Source: Eudorina sp. 2006-703-Eu-15
Taxonomy: Eukaryota; Chlorophyta; Chlorophyceae; Chlamydomonadales; Volvocaceae
DNA: 64,000 bases
Direction: 5' to 3'
Assembly (NCBI GenBank): GCA_003117195.1
Contig: BDSI01000048.1
Coordinates: 459,477 to 523,476 of the forward strand
The notes under the pieces were generated by a model. That model was not told the origin of the DNA and made no database searches. It saw nothing but the letters and a program-made list of their open reading frames with translations. Of this stretch, positions 1 to 12,205 are shown in pieces (the first letter of the stretch is position 1; each line of letters opens with the position of its first letter). The position numbers were made by a program, and so were the translations under genes.

Positions 1-3000
1 GTACAGGGTGCCGCCAAACGGCCGCGGCGGTGCGCCCGCACGAACGGCGAGTCCCCAAGCACGCGTCCGCAGCAGCAGCAGCAGAAACGAACGCAGCAGG
101 AGCGGACACAGCAGCAACGGGCCATAGGCTCCAGGACAACGGCTCCTCTAGGTGGCTCTACACGGCCGCACGGCCGAGCCACCGCTGCGGCTGCACATGG
201 CAGGAAATCAGCAGCAGGTGCAGCAGCAACAGCAGGCGGAGCCGCCGCAGCAGCGGCGGCAGCTGGCACGGCTCCGCAGGCGCGTGACTGGGGCGGTCTA
301 ACGGCCCCGCTGCTGGCCAGGGTGCTGCAGCGGGCGTGCACGGCGTCAGCGTTGCCGACCGCGGCTGCGGGTGAGGCCCCTCTTCTAGGCCTCTGACTCT
401 GATCCGAACGAATAACTGATCCGCACTTGAGGTCAAAGGTGGAGACTGCGGGAGCCGGGCGGGAAGGGCGGGTTGAACTGGGTCGGCCGGGAAGGGGTAC
501 CACCGTCATTGTTTGTGTGAGCCTCCCTCGCCACACGCTTCGTGGGCACCGTAACTAAGGGCGGGCTGCGTGGCTGAGCCCCTTCCCCCGCCTGCGTTCC
601 GCCCGCACGCAGCGGTCTGCGTCTGCCGGCACTGGCGCGACGTGTGCCGGGACCTGGAGTCGCGAGCGAAGGCCGCCGCTGCGGGCGCGGTCAGCAGGAC
701 TGCGGCTGTGGCGGCCGCTGAGGCCGCCGCGGCCGCCGCTAAGGCCCGTCACGCCTCCCAGGATATCCCCGCCACGCCGCTGCCCACGCCAATGGTAGCG
801 GCAGGTGGCAGTGGCGGCGGCGCGGCCGGGGCCAGCGAGGAGAGGCTCCAGATGGGCAGCAGCGGACGCGGCGATCCGGTGGATGACGAGCGCGGTCTTT
901 GGGGCTGCCTGGATGTCCGCAGCCGGCCCTCGCTTCGATTTGACGACGTGGTGGTGCAGGCGGGCCTGGCCTCGCGCCGGTGGATGCAGGTAACCAGGGA
1001 GGGTGTTGGGACTGGTAGACGAGGTTGATGGAGGTAGGGTGGCAGTCGGCAGTTGGAATACCATTCATCCAGGGAGGCAGGCATGCGGCTAGAGGTCGGG
1101 GGGTGGGGATGGGGCTGCATCGGTCAGGACGTCAGCGAGCGAGACGCAGCGGCAGGCCAGGTCGGAGACGGGGCGGAACGGCAGTCAGTGTGGCACAGGC
1201 GCCCCGTGAGGTGCATGTAGTAGGACTAGAACGACTACCGTCGCGGTTGGCGCAGACTCTACGCGAGCTCCTTGTTTGTGATGAGGCGGAAGGGAGGGTC
1301 AGGGCGCCGCCACGGGTGCAGAAGCATACAGGCGCGCTCCGGTCCCTGCCGGACGGCTGCTGGGCCCCAGCTGCGTCGCCCACGCTCCGCGAGGGGTGCC
1401 TTTGGGCTGACCATGGCTGCTGCCCTCTGAGCCGCTGGCTCCATGTGGATGAGCGCGATCCGCCGTACCCTCCCTGCTTCGCGCCATCAACCCGCCCAGG
1501 TCCGGAAGCTGTGCCTGCGCAACTGCCGGGGCCTCACGCCGGACGGCCTCAGCGCGCTGGCGGGGGGCTGCCCCCAGCTGACCTGCCTGGAGCTAACCCA
1601 GTGCGACACGCTCGTCAAGTGGGTGATGTTGCGCGGAGGGTCGGGGGCGGGGCGGAATCACCATGGTGGTGATGATGGTGGTGGTGGTGCATGTAGTTGA
1701 GTTCGGTCTGGTCTTTCTCCCCCAAGCTAGGACCGCCTTGGACCACCCCGCGCAGTGATCTGGCTCCGAGACGCCTTCGGGGCGCGGTGCCCATGGCATG
1801 GCAGTACCATGTCTCATGATGTCTTCACGGCAGACGTCACGAAGGAAAGCACTCGGGATTGGGCCAGAGCACAACACTACCCAACGCTTCCACACCCAAC
1901 GCCTCATCCCGCTCTCCAACTCCCCCCTGACCATCCTCCACGCTGCTTGGGGTTGCCCCTTGCTGAACCCTCCTCGCGGCCAGGCTGGACACCATGAAGG
2001 CGGTGCTGGCCAGCCTGCCGAAGCTGCGGCTTCTGGACTTGAGCCACTGCACGGGAAGTGTGCTGGACAACGTCGTAAGGCTGGCGCTGGCGCCCCGCGC
2101 GCCACCCGCTGCGCAGCAGCAGGCCCAGCGCCAGCCGGTCCAGCGGGCGCGGGCCGCAGGAGACGGGGAGGGTGATAGCGGTGGCGACAGGGGTGCTGCC
2201 GGCGCCGGCGGCAGCGCGGCCACGGACCTCAGCGGGAGGTGCGGAGTGGCGGGCGCGGAGGCGCTGCCGTGTCCGCTGCGGGTGCTGCGGGCGAGAGGCT
2301 GTCCGCGTCTGGGCCCTGTCATGGTGAGAGGCGGGGGCGCCGGGTCTTGTGCCTGCAGGGAGATCCGGCACCGGGGGCTGGACCCTCCTGGGACTGCTGC
2401 TCGAGCGGCGTTCTATCAGGGCCGCACTCAAATGACAGGCAGGCAGGCAGGCTACAAGCTCCGCCTCGGTGTCACGCTGTGGGATGCGGCCTTCGCTTCG
2501 TACGGTACGTCCGTTGGGAGCAATCCTAGGGGCCCATCCGGCCGGCGGTGTACATTGTTGTGTGCGTGCCGAAATGCGGAACGAGGGTTGCCGTAATAAT
2601 CCTCGGCATGCCTCGAAACACGCGCGACTTGAGGTTGCCGCACTCGAGCCCGTCGCGGGGCTCCAGCTCGACAAGCGCTATCTTTCGGGTCAGGAGCCGG
2701 GAGTGCATGCGGCTGGCGCAGTGCCGAGCCTGGGTGGCCCGGGACATCCTAGCAACATGTGGCCCGCTCTCCCCGGACCGACCGACCCAGCAATCGACCA
2801 ACCGACGTGGATGCCAGTCGAGTCCCCGACGTGCCCCTGCCTGCATGTGATACGACCGTATCGACAAGACCAATATGCCGGATACCGGCGCTGCACTCTC
2901 ATATAGCCGTGCGTTAAAAGACACTCAGCTACCGCGGGACTGGTTGTTCGCACCCTGTCGGTTTCGCATACCCCTGAAGTGTTCTCGCAACCTTTTCGCT

Positions 3001-6000
3001 CGAGATGGACTCGAGCGGTCTCGAGTCGGTCTCGTAGCCGATCTCACACTCTCCATGCACACACGATTCAGCTTCGAACCGGAAGCGCCCGTGTGTGGTT
3101 GGTGATGTTGATGGTTCATCGCAGGAGACGTGGGCCCACGTGGGCCTACCGTTGTCCGCATCCCGGCAAGGTCTGCCGGCCTCTAGCTCAGCGGTTTGAC
3201 CACATCCACATCCACAAGCAACGACGTTCCCGGAACCCAGACCCGGCGGGGCGCCTTCACACCTTGCGTGCAGCTCACGACCCGACTGCTCACAAGTGCT
3301 CGCCTTCGCACGGCAGCCGATACGTGCGGCGCCGTGCGCCGCCATCCATCCATTCATCCATCCGCATCAACCAAGACGTGAAAGTACACCGGCGCATATG
3401 CCGCCGTTCCACCACACCCGCACTCAAAAAACACCCATGCTTATGAGGCGGGTTGGGCGCCACCCCGCAAGCCGCTGCTGCTAAAGCTTCACATGGAAGG
3501 GTGTGTGCCAGTGTCCCAAATGCCAGGCTACCGACCGAACGGGTCGTTTCGGTCCTACGCCCGCGACCATGAACCAACCCATGTTTCTCAGAGCCGTCAG
3601 CCCAAAGCGCTCGACACACGAAAACCGTTGGAAGTCATCGGTAAACATAAACGTGCAGTCGACATCCCTACCGTATCAAGTCACGGAAACGTAAACGGTT
3701 GCTACGGTACGGTAAGTAACGCGCTACGTGCTGTTGTGGGACGGAGGTTTCTCCACAGGTCGCCGTACGCTCTGTGTTCCAAAACGCATCATGTTGTGGC
3801 GCACGCCGTGCAACGTCTTGCTTTGCTTTGGCTTGCCCCACAGTTTCCTTTGTAAGTTGCACACCAGTGGTTGACGAGCTCCTGCCTCAGCTCCCGCGAC
3901 CCGTTTGCTCGCATACCCAATTGACGCGTTTCAAGGCCTGCCTCTGCGCCCTGGCCGCCGCCTGTTTCGACCACCTGTACGCCGCCACCCAACACGGCTG
4001 CAGCCCTCTTCGCTCACACCCCCATCGCAACGACTCATAATCCATGCTCGCCGTCTCCACTGTCCACGCACACAACGGCCGTATGCAGCCACGTAGCTCA
4101 CCAGCCTGACTCCCGACTTTACCAGGGCAGCCTCGCCGTTTGGCCCTTATCCCTCTCAGCAAAAAACACGTGCTGCTGCCCGACCACATCAACCACCTGA
4201 CCGGCCTGACACCTCGAACCGCCAGCGGGCTGCAGCGCCGCTGCTGCTGCTCAAGCCCTGCGGCCGGCCCGCGGTGCGGCTCAGGCGCTGCTGCTCTGCC
4301 GGCGCAACCCCATCTGGACCCCGGAGTCGCGGCGGCTCATCCCGTCCCACCCGCCGGGCGGCAGCACCGGCAGCCTTAGCGCCCTCAGCTCCCGCACGTA
4401 GCCCTCCACATCCTCCAATCTGATCAGCCCCGCCTCCAGCTCCGATAGCACCTCGGACAGCGTCTTGGTGCCGCCCGCCAGCAGCGGCGTCATGCTCAGG
4501 TGCGCCGGCGGCGACACAGGGCGCGGCCCGCCCGAGCCGCCGCGCGCCATCGGGCCGCTGCCGCCACTGCCGTCGGCGTCATCGAGGGTGGCCGGGCTGT
4601 CGTCGCCGCCGGTGCCGCCGACGAGGAGCGCTGAGCCCAGGGCCTGAAGCAGCGCCCCTGCGGCCAGCTTCTGCTTGCGCTCCTGTAAGCAAGTCCGGCG
4701 AGCGTCACGAGAAGCAAAGCGGGCGAGCGTCACGAGAAGCAAAGCGGCCGGAACTTCACGTGCAAGCGTACCGCAGGTGGGGGTGTCAAGGCTAGGACAA
4801 GGGGCGGAACGCGGCGATCGATAGCAAGAATTACCAAAGTGTCATAAGTTAAGCATGGTATGGTGCGATGCCTGTCGAAGCGTTTAGGGCAAACCATCTG
4901 CAAATAATTGATGCGAGTACTCCAGAACATCTCAGTGCTTCAGCTCGCGGGCCTTGTATGACGTGGGTTTGCCGTGTTTCGCGCTGCGCGGAGTCACGAC
5001 CGCGCTGCGGGGCATGCTGCGCTCTGGTTCAAGGCACCCCGACGTGGCGCCCGAATGTTAGAAACAAAATCACACACACGGAAACACCCCTGGGTCGGGC
5101 AAGGGGTTCGTCCTCCTACACACGCATATGCACACGCATACGGTTTATACACATACACACCCGCGCTCCCGCTTTCCACACCTGCTGGTAGAGCCCCACC
5201 AGCGTGACCACATGGCGGGACAGCTGGTCGTTGGCCTTCTGCTGCTTGACCAACTCGGCCTCCAGCGCCACCATGTGCGCCTGCTTGCGGTCCCGGCAGC
5301 GCTTGGCAGCCAGTCGGTTCTTCTCGCGCCGCACGTCCAGGAAGCTGCCCTGGCTGCCGCCGCCGCCGCTACCAATCCCGGCTCCGCCGCCGGAGCCACC
5401 GCCGCCGGGGGTGCCGCCGCTGGGCGTGTAGTCGGTATCCGTGCCAGCGGCCGCGGCGGCCGCCGCCACGGCGGCGAGTGCCTCGGCTGCAGCGCTGGTG
5501 CTGGCGGAGCCGGCGGCAGCACGCTTGACCGGGGGCCCGAGCCCGCCGTCGTCCGATAGGCTGGCTGTCAGTCGCGTGGATTTCATGACAGAACGAGCAG
5601 CAGCCGGCGGGGTCTTCCGAAGTTTAAGCGCGTGCTCAGGTGTCTTGATGTTGGTCCTCTGAGAGTTGCGCGAAGTGCTGATTGCGGGCTTGCGCAGAGC
5701 GGCTGCTGCCCGTCTTGAAGAGGTGGGCGATGGTGCTTGACGAAGGCGCCACACGAATTGTTCCCGAGGCAGGCTTGACACGCCGCGGGAGCCTTGCAGT
5801 TCAGCGGCCTGCGCGAGCGCGGCGCGCGGCCGGCCAGTGTCCTTTTCGTCCGTGCGGAGAATTCTGTTTCCGGCAAGAAACGTTTTCTGTTGCCTGCCTC
5901 GCGCTGTGCCTTGAAATTCTCTTTACAGGGACGCGTTTGAAGTGACGAGGTTCGGGGTTTTTCATAGGCGAAGCGGGCGTCATTCGCCGGATGATGACGA

Positions 6001-9000
6001 CACGTCAGAACGGCCGACCCACTGGGCGTCACACTGGTTTCGGCCATCGGCGCGACGCATGTCGCACATCGGATGATACTGACGTCGGATCCAACCCTTC
6101 ACAAATTTCACATGAAACCTAAGATATGCCATTACTAGAAATCGGCGTCGCCGGAAGTGGGGCTTCGCCTTTCGCGCCACGCAATTGTGCCCGAGGGAAT
6201 TGACCACGTGCACGGCGTATTACAACAGACCCACAGCACGGGTTGGTTCCACGTGATCCTGATCCTGATTTTTCCTTACGCACTATTCCGACTGAGCCGT
6301 ATGAAGGCTGAGCTGGAGTGTCACAACCTCGGTCAGCCCCGTCGTTCTGACCTTGCGCGTGTAGTTCATGGGAGCCTTGGATTCTCTCGCAGCTCAGCGA
6401 GGATCACCACCGAGACGACGAAACGCGTTCCGACTGTTGCAAGAAGATATCGGAACCGTTCATCAGCAGCTGTGTGATTGTGCTACAGGGCAATCCGCCG
6501 CCGCAACCGTCACCGCTTTGGAGCTCGGCTCAGCACAGCATGGTCGTACAAAACACACCGCCCTACGCTGGGCGGTGTATTACACCGCCCTACATACCGC
6601 CCACCGCCCGCGCGTTTGTTGTTGGGAGCACCTCGTGCCAACGCCCCGACAGGGCGGGACACACCCGGTGACCCCCCTCCTTCACAGCCCGCGCGGTCCC
6701 AGCGCGCAAGGACCTGATGGCAGGCCCCGGCCTCCATCTCGCTGCTTACAATGATTACCCTATTCCAACGTCTGATCCTTTGCAGCGTCTGCTTTCGTCT
6801 TACGACAAGCGGCGACTGGGGAGCTCATGTCGCGCGCAACATTACATTTTACGACGTCGAACACCCACCCGTGATTCTGCCTCGATCTGCCCCCTCGCGC
6901 CTGCCTGTCCGCCGCAGCTCAAGGCGGTCGCCCCTGACGTGCCGTACGTCACGCTGCCGCCGTCGCTTCTCGTGCCCGCCGCCTCGGGCGGGGCTGCTGC
7001 CACTGTCGTACCGGTGTTCGTACACCTGACCGACCTGGACCTGACGGGCAGCGGCGCCCAGTCCCGGTGGGGCCAGCTGGCGGTGGAGAAGCTGCAGGCA
7101 GCTGCGCCCAACCTGCATTTCCTCAGGCTCGATGCAGTGGGCTCCGCGGTGTACGGCAACGGTGAGGCGGGCCCACCCTTGAGGCCCCTGGATGACTCCG
7201 CGACCTCCGTAAGGACTCTTGACCATCCCCATATGTAATGGGTGCCGAATCGTTGTCCATTGATTGTTCGCTGTGGCGATGGTTCTAGATATAGATATCC
7301 GTCTCTGGTTGGGTGCTGATCTCCCTGCCTCGCGCCTGCCACACCGCCCGGCACCTCCCTGGTCAGGCCTGCCCCTGAGCCCCGAGCCAGACACCCCGGG
7401 GCCGGGATTTCCGCAGCTCCGCGTGTGCGAGGTCAGCGGGGAGGAGGGCAATCCCAGGCGGGTCTTGATCTGGCCGTTAGGGTGCCTGCTTGTTGTTGCC
7501 TGCTAGCTGGTTGTCGTTTCCCCGGGTGACGTGTGCTGGGGGTTCGAGGTGTGAAGCCACGGCGGACTCGGGTTGTGGGGATGGGATGTTGTGGGATTGC
7601 TTGATGGGATGTTGTGCGTGTACGAGCGCCGCGCCCCGCCTCCCGCTGCCCCGCGGCTCCGCAGATGGGTCTGTCCCGGTCGACCCTGATGAACAGCAAC
7701 CCCGTGCAGAGGTCCGGGAGCACCCTCCGACTGCTGCGTCGCGTGGTGGGCCGCTCGCCGCTGCTACACACGCTGGACGTGTCAGGTGCCGTGCCGTGTG
7801 TGGGGATGTGTTTAGATAAGAAACCCGCCCGACCCAAACCAAGCACTAATAAACTTACCATATTAACCTGCGTGTGGGTGTGTTTAACAAGAAGCCCACC
7901 CATAACCGCCCAGGTCCGGATACTTACCAAAACCTGCGATTTACTTACCATTGACAATACCACAAGACAAATATGGCAGGCAAACAAGACAACATGTGTG
8001 TGGGTGTGTGTATGGCGCGGGGGCGTCAGGCTAAGAATGACCCACATGAATCCACCACGCGGTGAAGGAGGAGGCTGCGGCCGGGGAGGGGCCGCGGCGC
8101 CGTGTGTCGAGTGGGAGATCCCCTGGTATCAGTGATTAAAAGTACTACCTCCCGGGGCCACAGAATGTTGCTCAGCTGAACGGTTGCTGGCTCCCTGGAC
8201 CCGCTCCTGAAACCGCCTTCCGCCGCCCGCCGTGCGGTCACTTCAGGCGGTCTCAGCGCCGACGACCATTTCCTCATCTCCTTCGAAGTGCCCAGCGCTG
8301 CGCGGACGAAGCTGGAGGACGGGGACCAGCAGGCAGATGGCTCGGAGGCGGCGGCGGAGGCGGCCGAGGCCGCGGCCGTCGCGGAGGCCGCGGCGCTGTC
8401 AACCGTGGGACCTCCTGAGGGAGGTACCTCGGGGAAAGCGCTGGCGGAGCTGCGGCTGCGGTTGCGGCACAGCCTGGCGCCGCAGCTGTGGGGGGCACTG
8501 AGGGGGCCGCTGCGGGTGCTGCGGGCGAGCCGCTCGCTGCTGGCCTCGGACGCGGCGCTGCATGCGCTGGCGGCCGAGTTTGGGAGCACTTTGCAGGTGG
8601 GGGGCACGCGAAGGGGCGAGCCGTTCGAAGCGACTCGGGCTGCGCGATCGGGGCAGGGTGCCGTTCAACTGGGCAATTGACACTTACACGGTGGACGCAT
8701 GTTTCGTGTTTAGAGAAGAGACCCGCCCGACCCAAACCAAGTACCAATATACTTACCATCATACCGTAACCTGCAAATGAACAAACTACAAAACAACAAC
8801 GGAACAAGGGAGCCGCACCATCACTTGTGTCATGTGGGTGTGTGTATCTGGGGAGGCTGTACGTAGTCAGCCGTGTCGGTACCCCATCTCCCAGCTGGAC
8901 CGGACCAGAGATGCGGGGGCTGCTTCCAGTCTCTTGGATTCGACACAGGCGGGTCCCGAGTGCTGTCCCGACCACCTTCATTTCACTGCTCTACCTAGCC

Positions 9001-9645
9001 TGCTCGACCGAACCTGACCCATCAGCCAACGTCTTGTTCACAGACCTGTCCGCTTTGACTGCCTATCCCCAAACTTGCAACAACACCTCAACGGCGTCGG
9101 ACCCCACATGCCTGCCGCACTGCCAATAATACCAACCCCGCGCCAAACCCCGTGCTAACCCCCCAAACCACGCCCAGCTACTGGATGCCAGCGAGAGCTC
9201 CCACGTCACCGACGCGGGTCTGCTGCACATCGCGGCGGGCTGTACGGCACTGACCTCCCTGGACGTCTCCAGCACCGCCATCACCGACTACGGGGTCAAG
9301 GTGCTGGTGGCGCTGCGGGGGGCGGGAAGCCAGGCGCCGGCCGATGGTGGGAACGGCGGCGGCAGCAGCCGCAGCGTCGTCGCGGCCTCCGCGCCCCGCA
9401 GGCGGGGTGCAGACGCGGTGATGGATCTGGCATCCGACAGCGACACGGAAGCGGACGCGGGAGAGGGGTCCGCGGGTGGCGGTCGTGGCCTGAGGGGCGG
9501 TGGCCAGGGCCCTGCGGAGGGAGGGGATGCCGGGGGTCTCCGGCACCTGGACATCAGCAGCTGTCGGGGGGTGGACCGGGCGGTACGACATGCGGCCGCG
9601 GAGGGGCTGGAGGCGCTCAGGCGGGCGCTGCGCCGCGGTGGGTGA
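1..9645 (+). CDS. F-box / leucine-rich-repeat protein, 5' end cut by window edge
   Basis: Probable substrate-recognition subunit of an SCF-type ubiquitin ligase. Eight exons were traced: 1-370, 613-989, 1500-1618, 1984-2323, 6918-7208, 7665-7785, 8247-8596, 9178-9645; phases agree and sum to 811 codons plus stop. The frame is open from base 1 and has no ATG, so the start lies to the left. An Ala/Gln-rich leader with a KRPRR basic patch precedes an F-box split by the first intron (DWGGLTAPLLARVLQ, then VCRHWRDVC). Cysteine-type LRRs follow: LCLRNCRGLT, LRLLDLSHC, LRVLRARGCPRL, LHTLDVSG, LTSLDVSSTAITD, LRHLDISSCRG. An acidic, Gly-rich insert lies near the C-terminus. The 2324-6917 intron is unusually long and contains an antisense bZIP gene. 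Two separate genes are the alternative, but phase 0 on both sides and continuing LRRs favour one. Confidence 0.75.
4281..5586 (-). CDS. bZIP transcription factor nested in an intron
   Basis: DNA-binding regulator with a basic leucine zipper. Two exons were traced: 5586-5182 and 4682-4281, giving 268 residues. The basic region reads REKNRLAAKRCRDRKQAH and carries the family N-x7-R signature (N, then R eight residues later). Leucine/hydrophobic heptads follow (ALEAELVKQQKANDQL, then VVTLVGLYQQ) and continue into exon 2 (ERKQKLAAGALLQAL). The intron starts GTGTGG and ends ttacag, phase 0. The ATG at 5586 is the first usable start; the frame stays open up to about 5781, so an upstream exon is possible. 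Upstream of the basic region are Ala- and Gly-rich stretches, and the C-terminus has a Gly/Ser/Asp-rich linker followed by a helical segment. It lies wholly inside, and antisense to, the large intron of the F-box/LRR gene. Confidence 0.75.
4698..4747. repeat. 25-bp tandem duplication
   Basis: Two exact, adjacent 25-bp copies (4698-4722 and 4723-4747) lie in the bZIP intron, starting 14 bp upstream of its acceptor. Confidence 0.9.
7816..8760 (+). repeat. Repeat shared by two neighbouring introns
   Basis: About 47 bp around 7816-7862 (intron 6 of the F-box/LRR gene) recurs with few differences around 8712-8760 (intron 7). Both copies share the core CCCGCCCGACCCAAACCAAG followed by an AT-richer stretch ending ACTTACCAT. 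A related shorter copy, with the GTGGGTGTGT lead and CCCACCC, starts near 7875. The elements look like fragments of a dispersed intronic repeat. Confidence 0.65.
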
Positions 9646-12205
9646 AGCGGGAGGGGACCTGGGGAGGGTGAGGTGCACTTCCGAGGGTGGTTGGAGGCTG
9701 GGGCCGGTTACGGTGCCAAGGGCGGGCGTCATCATACGAGTGGGGAGTTTGCCGCCCGCCTCACACCGCACCCAAATGCCATTCGGCGTGTGGGAAGGAT
9801 TGCGATCCACCGTACCTCAACTGGACGGTTGTGTGCGTTGCCGTTGTGCGTTGCGGTGGTTGCCACGCGGGGGCTGGCTAACATCAAGTGCGCAGCAGGA
9901 TGGCAGCGCTGAAGGAAGGCGGGGGGCCTGGGGGCCAGCCTCGCAGTGCGCTCTGCGTGTGGGGACCCCTTGGGTGGAGGGGTGTGCACCGGGACAGAAA
10001 CAGCAGCAGGGGAAACGCCCAGGGTGGCAGTACGGCCTTTTGGGGGGGGCCAGGGGAGGGGGCATTTATGTAGGCACTTGACACTATATTACTGCATGAA
10101 TCACTTCAACGTGAAACACGACAGATTAGTTTGTTTCGGCAGCTGGGCCCGCGTGCACCGGTCGCTGTTATTGCACCGGTCGGTCGCCTCACACCCGCCC
10201 CTGGCGTTTGTGACTTGACAGCCATGTTCCAACGATGCTTACTGCGTTTCACCAGAACCTCCCAGAGCTGAAAACAGGCAATGACCACACGCAAGCACGC
10301 AGCCCCCCTTCTTAAACAACGTTATGGATGCAGCAGTTCTTTCTTTCAGTTTCCTCTCCAAGCACAGAAACACACAAAGCGACACTTAGCGCCATCATCG
10401 CGCACCCCAGGCGGTCCAGACCGTCCAGCACAAATCCATGAATAGATGTCGCGGGATCCTTTTGTCGAGGGGCCCTTTCCTGGACAGACGTATTATTACT
10501 GGACAGAAATGCGGGATACGGACTCTCACCACACACGCCGTACATCAGCGCCCAAGCGCGCCACACACTGCCGAAGTCGGGCGGGCGGGCGGTCGCCTGG
10601 GGCTGCAAGGGTTATCTCGTGGACCCACATTCAACAATAAAATCAGACGCCAGTCCCCACCAAAACAACAAAACCTGACACAGCCGTCGCGCACCAGCAC
10701 TTGGTAAGCCACGGCCTGCCGAACGTTCAGCACACAGGTGATGGGACTGGCGCGGCCACGCGCCGTTCGATTCCCGACACCGCGCCAGCGCGCACAGCGA
10801 TGCCAGAGGCTGCGACTTCGCAGCGCAATCAACCAACCGTCAACGCATGCGGCGGCTCCTGGCCGCCGTGTCAACGCTCTATCTGCCGCCCGGGTAGTTT
10901 ATTTCATAGGGTGTTGCCAGTAGGAGGCGGGTTGGCGAGCTCGGACACACGACCGCCCACAAACACGGTGCAACCCGCCCCCGGCCCCCGGCATAAACAC
11001 GCGCCCTTTACTAAACCGCACTGGGAGCATCGGCGTATGTTGCCTCGCCCACCAGGACCGCTACCGTCGCCCGCCCCTCCCATCCCATCCACGCCCAAAG
11101 CGGGCTCACGGCGCAGTTGCCACGGCGCGGGAAGCAGGCCCAGTGCACATCACCACTCCAGGGGGACGGCTGTGAGGCTCCAATACGGCACTGCAAAGGC
11201 CGCGAAGGCCTCGCGGACGCATCGGGCCGCGCTGCGCCCCGTCCCGAAAGTGTCAGCATCAAGAAATCGTCAAGCACAGAATCGCCACGCCCCCAATCGA
11301 TTGTTGCCCGCACAGCGCACTCCGCATGAGGGGCGGCGTCATCGCTGCACCTCCTCCGCCACCGAATGCAGGCTTGGGTTCCCCCTCCATCACCGCACTG
11401 CCGCAGCTGCCGAGGTGGACACGCAGCGCCGCGCCGTGGCTGCCGGTCCTTCCACAACAACACAAGTGCGACCCCACAACCCGCCCCATTGCCAGGACCT
11501 CGTCACGGGTCTTACCAGGCCCCGTTGTGAACAGTATCATGACATAAGTAAATTGACCGCAATCAAATGCGCCCGCAGCAGCTGTATCCACTGCAACTAC
11601 AACTTCTCCCTACGGGCGCCCTCCCTCGTTTCGCCCCCCCCTCACCTCCCCGTGCAAGCCTCGCAGGCTCCTGACCAACCAACCCAACTGGACACAATCC
11701 CCCTCACACATGCATGAAATTCGAGCGTAACTGCACGTGTGTACGGCTGTACGGTGTCAAGGACAGAAACAATGCGCCGGACGAATCGGGGTGCCCGTGC
11801 ATTTCAGCCAACGAGCCAGGTGCGCAACCCCGACCTGGTCCAGCCCCAACCATGGCCCAACACACGGTCAAGAACGCAATTCGGGACGTCGTCCGGGCAA
11901 CACGTCGACCCTCATTTGTTGTAGCCTTCAAATTCCAGTTTCCCAGCGATGCTCTAACCCTCGCAGTGTCAGCGTGGCTTATATCCAGCCACCCTCGTTT
12001 CCATTTCCCCCCAACCGTCCCAGCCTTCGGCCCAAGCTCCTTCAGCCTGGCAAGGAGGACCCGCTCCCTGGGCCTCCACCCACCACGTACCGCACCGCCC
12101 CCATTGACCCAGCGGGGCAAGTGCACCGCCCAAGCACTGTCAGCAAGCCAGGCGCTCCGTCAGCGCGCACAACTACGCACAGCCCTCCAGACGCGGGCGT
12201 GCCTC
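9646..12205. other. Convergent intergenic region
   Basis: The stretch separates the ends of the F-box/LRR (+) and MYB (-) genes. The minus strand from about 12200 downwards is TG-rich, as algal 3'UTRs often are. A 338-codon plus-strand frame at 10701-11717 has no family resemblance and is taken as the complement of that UTR. No clear TGTAA signal was found for either gene. Confidence 0.5.

Larger units (their letters stand above)
2324..6917 (+). other. 4.6-kb intron of the F-box/LRR gene
   Basis: The donor GTGAGA follows the LRR ending CPRLGPVM, and the acceptor ccgcag precedes LKAVAPDVPY. Both junctions are phase 0. Apart from the antisense bZIP gene, I see only a CCATCC-type short repeat near 3345-3365 and no recognisable coding sequence in 2324-4280 or 5800-6917. 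Confidence 0.6.

Noticed and set aside
3180..3250. tRNA-like TAGCTCAGCGGTTTGA
   Set aside because: No matching T-arm or acceptor stem follows.
10748..10790. Possible tRNA or SINE signal around GTTCGATTCCCG
   Set aside because: Only an 8-bp hairpin (TGGCGCGG/CCGCGCCA) about 43 bp long; too short for a tRNA and without an A-box.
10701..11717. 338-codon plus-strand open frame
   Set aside because: Pro/His/Arg-rich with no domain; its complement looks like the MYB 3'UTR.
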